Assembly: GCA_020849825.1 (NCBI GenBank)
Contig: JADZFP010000636.1
Coordinates: 1-9,048, forward strand
DNA from: Saprospiraceae bacterium
GTDB taxonomy: Bacteria; Bacteroidota; Bacteroidia; Chitinophagales; Saprospiraceae
Length of the DNA: 9,048 nt
Direction: 5' to 3'
Below are positions 5,647 through 9,048 of the stretch, one piece after another. Both the position numbers and the translations under genes were made by a program. Position 1 is the stretch's first letter. Each line of letters begins with the position of its first letter. The notes beneath the pieces are model-generated. The model was not told where the DNA came from. It did not search any database and saw only the letters and a program-made list of their open reading frames with translations.

Positions 5647-7269
5647 ATGACTGCCTTTATCCGCTTTATCGCTTTTGCCGCCTTTTTTTCATCTTTTGCA
5701 AATGGTTTTATAACGGCGCAATCGCAACAATTGCCCCAAACACCCGTATCCGAAATGCGCGGCGCCTGGGTTGCCACCGTCGCCAATATCGACTGGCCTT
5801 CAGCGCCCGGCCTTTCGCCCGAACGGCAACGCGCCGAATTCGACAGCCTGCTCGATGTGCTGAAAGCCATGAATATGAATGCTGTTTTTGTGCAGGTCCG
5901 CCCTGCCGGCGACGCGTTTTACAATTCGCCCGTCGTGCCCTGGAGCAAATACCTGACCGGGCAGCAGGGTCTGGCGCCCAACCCGCCTTACGACCCCCTG
6001 GAATACATGATCAAAGCAGCCCACGACAGGCGCATGGAATTCCATGCCTGGCTTAACCCTTACCGGGCAACTTTCGATCTCGATACTGCCAGTCTCAGCC
6101 CCATGCACCTGCTCAAATCGCTGCCTCCCGACCGCAAACGGGAGTGGTTCTACCAATACGGCAACCGCTGGTATTTCAACCCCGCCAGCCCGCTGGTGCG
6201 CACGTACCTGACCAACGTCGTCAAAGACATTGTGCTGAGGTACGACGTCGACGGGATTCATTTCGACGACTATTTCTACCCCTATCCCGTCGCCAACCAG
6301 CCCGAAATTGACGATCTCGACCTGTTTGCCTCCGACCCACGCGGGTTTACCAATATCCAGGATTGGCGGCGCGACAACATCAACCTTTTGATCAAAAACT
6401 GCTCGGAAGGAATAAAAAGCATCAAACCCTACGTTCGCTTCGGCATCGCCCCCTATGGCGTGTGGCGCAATTCGAGCAAAGATCCGATCAACGGTTCCGC
6501 TACGGGCACTTCCGTGACGAGCTACGACGACAACTACGCCGACGTGCTCAAATGGCTGCAAAACGGCTGGATTGATTACGTTGCTCCGCAATTGTACTGG
6601 AGTATCGGCTTCCCGCCTGCCGACTACAAAACGCTCATCAACTGGTGGAGCCAACACACCTATGGCCGCCAGCTATACATTGGCCACGCCGTGTACAAAG
6701 TGAACAACTGGCCGGCCGATCCCAACTGGTATTTACCCGACGAAATCAATCGGCAGGTAGCCCTGAACCGCAATACCCAGGGCGTGCACGGCAGTATTTT
6801 TTACTCCGTAAAACCCCTTCTGTACAACCCTCTGGGAGTGCAGGATTCGCTTATCACCAGCATTTACCCAACACCGGCGCTCGTGCCGGCACATCCGGCA
6901 CTCAGCCTGATTCCGCCTGCTACGCCACAAATCTGCCGTATCGCCGGGGCGCCCGGTCGCGTCAAAATGGCTTGGCACGTGTGCAACATCACCAACGGCG
7001 ATCAAATGCCGTACTACTATGCCGTTTATCGTTTCAACGGCAAAGAGGTGGGCGATTTCAGCGACATCCGAAACCTGCTGACGATCACGCCGTTCAACAG
7101 CGAAAAAACAATCTTTGAGGACATGACGCCGGTGCAGGGGCAGTACTACACCTACGTCGTGCTGGGTTACAACCGCCTCAACGTGCCCAGTTATTCCAGC
7201 GATCCGGTGACGATCAAAAAAACAGAACGCTCGCTGAAACGCCAACGAAAAGGACTGTTCGGCAAATGA
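5647..7269 (+). CDS. Secreted family-10-like glycoside hydrolase (DUF187/GHL10)
   Basis: A 540-residue exported enzyme of the GHL10/DUF187 family, a TIM-barrel glycosidase group. The E. coli member DigH (YddW) cleaves peptide-free peptidoglycan strands; that this protein does the same is inference. Residues 1-24 are a signal peptide ending near TAQS, with no lipobox, so it should be released rather than lipid-anchored. The barrel covers about 35-395. Its opening signature is MRGAWVATVANIDWPS (37-52), followed by VFVQVRPAGDAFY (80-92) and EFHAWLNPYR (131-140). The VDGIHFDDYFYPYP segment (201-214) carries the paired acidic residues Asp207 and Asp208 expected at the active site, and DYVAPQLYWS (310-319) follows. 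Residues about 425-524 look like a fibronectin type III-like domain, and the last 17 are strongly basic. There is no T9SS tail. The ATG at 5647 is chosen because the signal peptide and a promoter match fit it; the frame stays open upstream to a GTG at 5521 inside lpxD. Confidence 0.87.
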   Translation: MTAFIRFIAFAAFFSSFANGFITAQSQQLPQTPVSEMRGAWVATVANIDWPSAPGLSPERQRAEFDSLLDVLKAMNMNAVFVQVRPAGDAFYNSPVVPWSKYLTGQQGLAPNPPYDPLEYMIKAAHDRRMEFHAWLNPYRATFDLDTASLSPMHLLKSLPPDRKREWFYQYGNRWYFNPASPLVRTYLTNVVKDIVLRYDVDGIHFDDYFYPYPVANQPEIDDLDLFASDPRGFTNIQDWRRDNINLLIKNCSEGIKSIKPYVRFGIAPYGVWRNSSKDPINGSATGTSVTSYDDNYADVLKWLQNGWIDYVAPQLYWSIGFPPADYKTLINWWSQHTYGRQLYIGHAVYKVNNWPADPNWYLPDEINRQVALNRNTQGVHGSIFYSVKPLLYNPLGVQDSLITSIYPTPALVPAHPALSLIPPATPQICRIAGAPGRVKMAWHVCNITNGDQMPYYYAVYRFNGKEVGDFSDIRNLLTITPFNSEKTIFEDMTPVQGQYYTYVVLGYNRLNVPSYSSDPVTIKKTERSLKRQRKGLFGK

Positions 7270-7276
7270 TTTACGT

Positions 7277-8773
7277 TTAAAATTCAATTTCAAAACACCC
7301 GGCATCCGGGTTGTTCGCATCGCGCAACTTGCCGTCCAGATCGCGGTCGATCCCGGGCGCGGGCAAAGCATAGCGGTTGGCCACGGAGCCGATGGTATCG
7401 AGGCGGTAATTGTCGCGATTTGGATCGAGAAACAGGGTGTCCGATTGTTCGGCGAAAAGGCAAGGCTGGCAAAAGTTGGGGAAATCCGGGTAGGCTTCGG
7501 GTTTGATCAGGTCGCGCACCCGAACGACGCAGTTTTCAAACCGGTAGTCGAACGAAGCGGGATCGTTGCCCAGGCGATCGAACAGGGAAATCTGGTCGGC
7601 TCTGCTGCCAAAAGCGATACAATTGTTGAACCGGGCTTTGAGCGGAAAAGCGTAAAAACTTTGGCAAGCCTGGTCGAGGCAGCGGGCATTGCCCATGAAA
7701 ATACTTTCGCCGTCGACGCCGTAACTGGCCATCGTGCAATACGTGAATTTATAGTCGCCACCATAGGCCAGTTGCACGGCAAAGTTGCCGTGGTTGTAAA
7801 AGAGGCAGTTTTCGGCTGTTATTTTGGCATGCACCCCAATCAGTCCGCCGTTGGTAGTGTTGTAAATGCGGGTGTCGCGCAGCGTAAGTTCGGCAGCGCT
7901 GTCGACGTACACCCCGATGACGCTGTTGCGGATAATGCAATGCTGAATGCTGTGCCCTTGTGTAGCGTCGGTGAGTAAAATGCCCGTCCATTGCCCCGGT
8001 TCGTCGTCGAATTCGGATTCGAGGCGGTCGCCTTCAAAGATCACGGGGTTTTCGAGTGTGCCTTCGACGATCAGCCGGCCGTTGCCGAAAAAGAACAGCA
8101 GGCCGTCGTTGCGGAACGCTGTCGTCACCGAATCCACTTTTTCCTTGGTCAGTCCGCCGTGCACGTAGATACGGGCGCCCGCCGGTATGCGCACGGTGCA
8201 ATCGCCGATACCCACCTGGCCGTAGATGACGTAGGGTTTGGGATCGTCCCACAACCACTCGCCGCCGTTGCAGCCGAAATAGACCGTGCTGTCGGCGTAA
8301 AACCGGGACGGGATATAGTTGGCATTTTGCCCCCAAGCTTCGAGCACCACGGCCTGGGTGTTGCCATTGGTTTCGAACAGCACGTTCTCATCGATCACGA
8401 AGGGGCTGCTGCTCAGCGGGTCATCGGGGTTGATTGTGACTTCCGCGAAAACATACAAGCTGTCGTTGGGTGCAATTTCGATGTCGCGGTGTTCGCGGCC
8501 GGGCAAGCCGTCGACGTTGAGGTTAAATTTGGATGCTGTACCGTTTTCAAGGTAGATACGGCTGACCCGCAGGCTTTCCTTGTGGCGGTTGTAAATTTTC
8601 AGAATACGCGTGGCCGAGCCCAGCTCGGTAAATACCGTATCGAAGCGGAGCGTATCGGTGGAAAATTCCAGCCGGTCGTTCGGATCGGTGGTGAAGCGTT
8701 CTTTTTGGCAAAAAGAAAGGAGTATCGTCAGCGTCAGGAATGCTGGAAAAATAAATTTGAAGCAGTTCGTCAT
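7277..8773 (-). CDS. Putative lipoprotein with ASH-like N-terminal domain and right-handed beta-helix
   Basis: A 498-residue exported protein. Its N-terminus is a hydrophobic signal ending LLSFCQKE, with Cys22 the likely lipidated residue; Phe at -1 is unusual for a lipobox, which prefers small residues. Residues about 35-148 form a beta-rich domain with DTVFTELGSATRILKIYN (45-62), FNLNVDG (83-89) and YVFAEVTINPDDP (107-119). This resembles the ASH/MSP-type Ig-like domains of Bacteroidota surface proteins. From about 180 to 420 it is a right-handed parallel beta-helix, with recurring asparagine- and cysteine-marked turns (for example QHCIIRNSVIGVYVDS at 277-292, ENCLFYNHGNFAVQL, FNNCIAF, FENCVVR). 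The end (DRDLDGKLRDANNPDAGCFE, 476-495) resembles the closing motif of beta-helix surface proteins. Beta-helices of this type often bind or cut polysaccharides, but no catalytic residues can be named. The TAA stop lies 7 nt from the end of the GHL10 gene, so the two converge. Confidence 0.82.
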   Translation of the reverse strand: MTNCFKFIFPAFLTLTILLSFCQKERFTTDPNDRLEFSTDTLRFDTVFTELGSATRILKIYNRHKESLRVSRIYLENGTASKFNLNVDGLPGREHRDIEIAPNDSLYVFAEVTINPDDPLSSSPFVIDENVLFETNGNTQAVVLEAWGQNANYIPSRFYADSTVYFGCNGGEWLWDDPKPYVIYGQVGIGDCTVRIPAGARIYVHGGLTKEKVDSVTTAFRNDGLLFFFGNGRLIVEGTLENPVIFEGDRLESEFDDEPGQWTGILLTDATQGHSIQHCIIRNSVIGVYVDSAAELTLRDTRIYNTTNGGLIGVHAKITAENCLFYNHGNFAVQLAYGGDYKFTYCTMASYGVDGESIFMGNARCLDQACQSFYAFPLKARFNNCIAFGSRADQISLFDRLGNDPASFDYRFENCVVRVRDLIKPEAYPDFPNFCQPCLFAEQSDTLFLDPNRDNYRLDTIGSVANRYALPAPGIDRDLDGKLRDANNPDAGCFEIEF

Positions 8774-8793
8774 GCAGTTGTTGAATAAGAGGA

Positions 8794-8801
8794 CAAATGT
8801 A
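8794..8801 (-). promoter_or_regulatory. -7 box upstream of the beta-helix lipoprotein gene
   Basis: TACATTTG on the minus strand is a perfect TAnnTTTG match ending 20 nt before the ATG at 8773. That spacing equals the one seen for the GHL10 gene. No convincing TTTG is found 17-20 nt further upstream, so only the -7 element is called. Confidence 0.4.
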
Positions 8802-9048
8802 GCATCTCGCCAGTTGTTATTGGGTCGCTAAGTTGCTCATTGACGACGAGTGCAAGGGAAGAGTAGCGTTTTTGCCCATTATGGGTTTGGGGAGGAAAAA
8901 ACAATCAAAAGTCCTTTGCCAGATACTGCTTTTCTGACCAATATATATCCAATATTTGAAAGGTTGAGCAAACCAGATGTTGATGTAGGGAGGGAGATGA
9001 TTTTAGGTACAGAGGCGCTAGCCGGTATGAATACCTCCCATGATTGAA
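8802..9048. other. Lower-G+C right end without a confident gene
   Basis: This stretch is visibly richer in A+T than the rest of the window (for example ATATATATCC near 8940). On the plus strand a frame of 65 codons runs from a GTG at 8850 to a TGA at 9045-9047, containing TAFLTNIYPIFERLSKPDVD. It has no ATG start, no recognised domain and no promoter match. The minus strand has short open frames too, none recognisable. It may be intergenic DNA, the edge of a gene beyond the window, or a remnant of a mobile element. Confidence 0.3.

Noticed and set aside
5800..6657. 285-codon minus-strand frame opposite the GHL10 gene
   Set aside because: It has no recognisable domain and lies fully inside a well-supported plus-strand enzyme gene.
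7991..8788. 265-codon plus-strand frame opposite the beta-helix lipoprotein
   Set aside because: The minus-strand protein has a signal peptide, coherent domains and a promoter match; the plus-strand translation looks like an antisense shadow.

Overview
The window looks like chromosomal DNA from a member of the Bacteroidota, most plausibly the Saprospiria or a related lineage with fairly high G+C. Four things support this. There is a DUF2480 protein and a protein with a C-terminal type IX secretion (T9SS) sorting domain. There is a short-form LpxD and a beta-helix lipoprotein, both of kinds typical of this phylum. Several start codons are preceded by TAnnTTTG -7 boxes, the phylum's housekeeping promoter signature. 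Shine-Dalgarno sequences are absent. The placement below phylum is inference.

Layout, left to right: the 3' end of a DUF2480 gene (+) with a clear intrinsic terminator; a 161-bp palindromic element with 26-nt inverted ends (360-520); a membrane-anchored GH23 lytic transglycosylase (+); queG (-), which makes queuosine in tRNA; an intergenic stretch holding a 67-bp GCAAAG-type palindromic repeat and two smaller hairpins; an Rpn/YhgA-like PD-(D/E)XK nuclease (-); a secreted T9SS-sorted protein (+); a short-form lpxD (-); a secreted DUF187/GHL10 glycoside hydrolase (+); a large lipoprotein with an ASH-like domain and a beta-helix (-); and a lower-G+C end with no confident gene.

The genes alternate strand almost one by one, so most are probably transcribed singly. 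Three convergent pairs have their stop codons 13, 0 and 7 nt apart, which leaves no room for dedicated terminators. Most products act at or beyond the cell envelope: peptidoglycan cleavage (lytic transglycosylase and possibly the GHL10 enzyme), lipid A synthesis (LpxD) and surface or secreted proteins. QueG is the cytoplasmic housekeeping exception and Rpn is the mobile/defence-like gene.

I see no clear new multi-gene system. The most interesting signals are the long palindromic element at 360-520, whose C/T differences would become G-U pairs only in minus-strand RNA; the Rpn nuclease, for which an intragenic C-terminal product is conceivable; and an LpxD lacking the second conserved active-site histidine.
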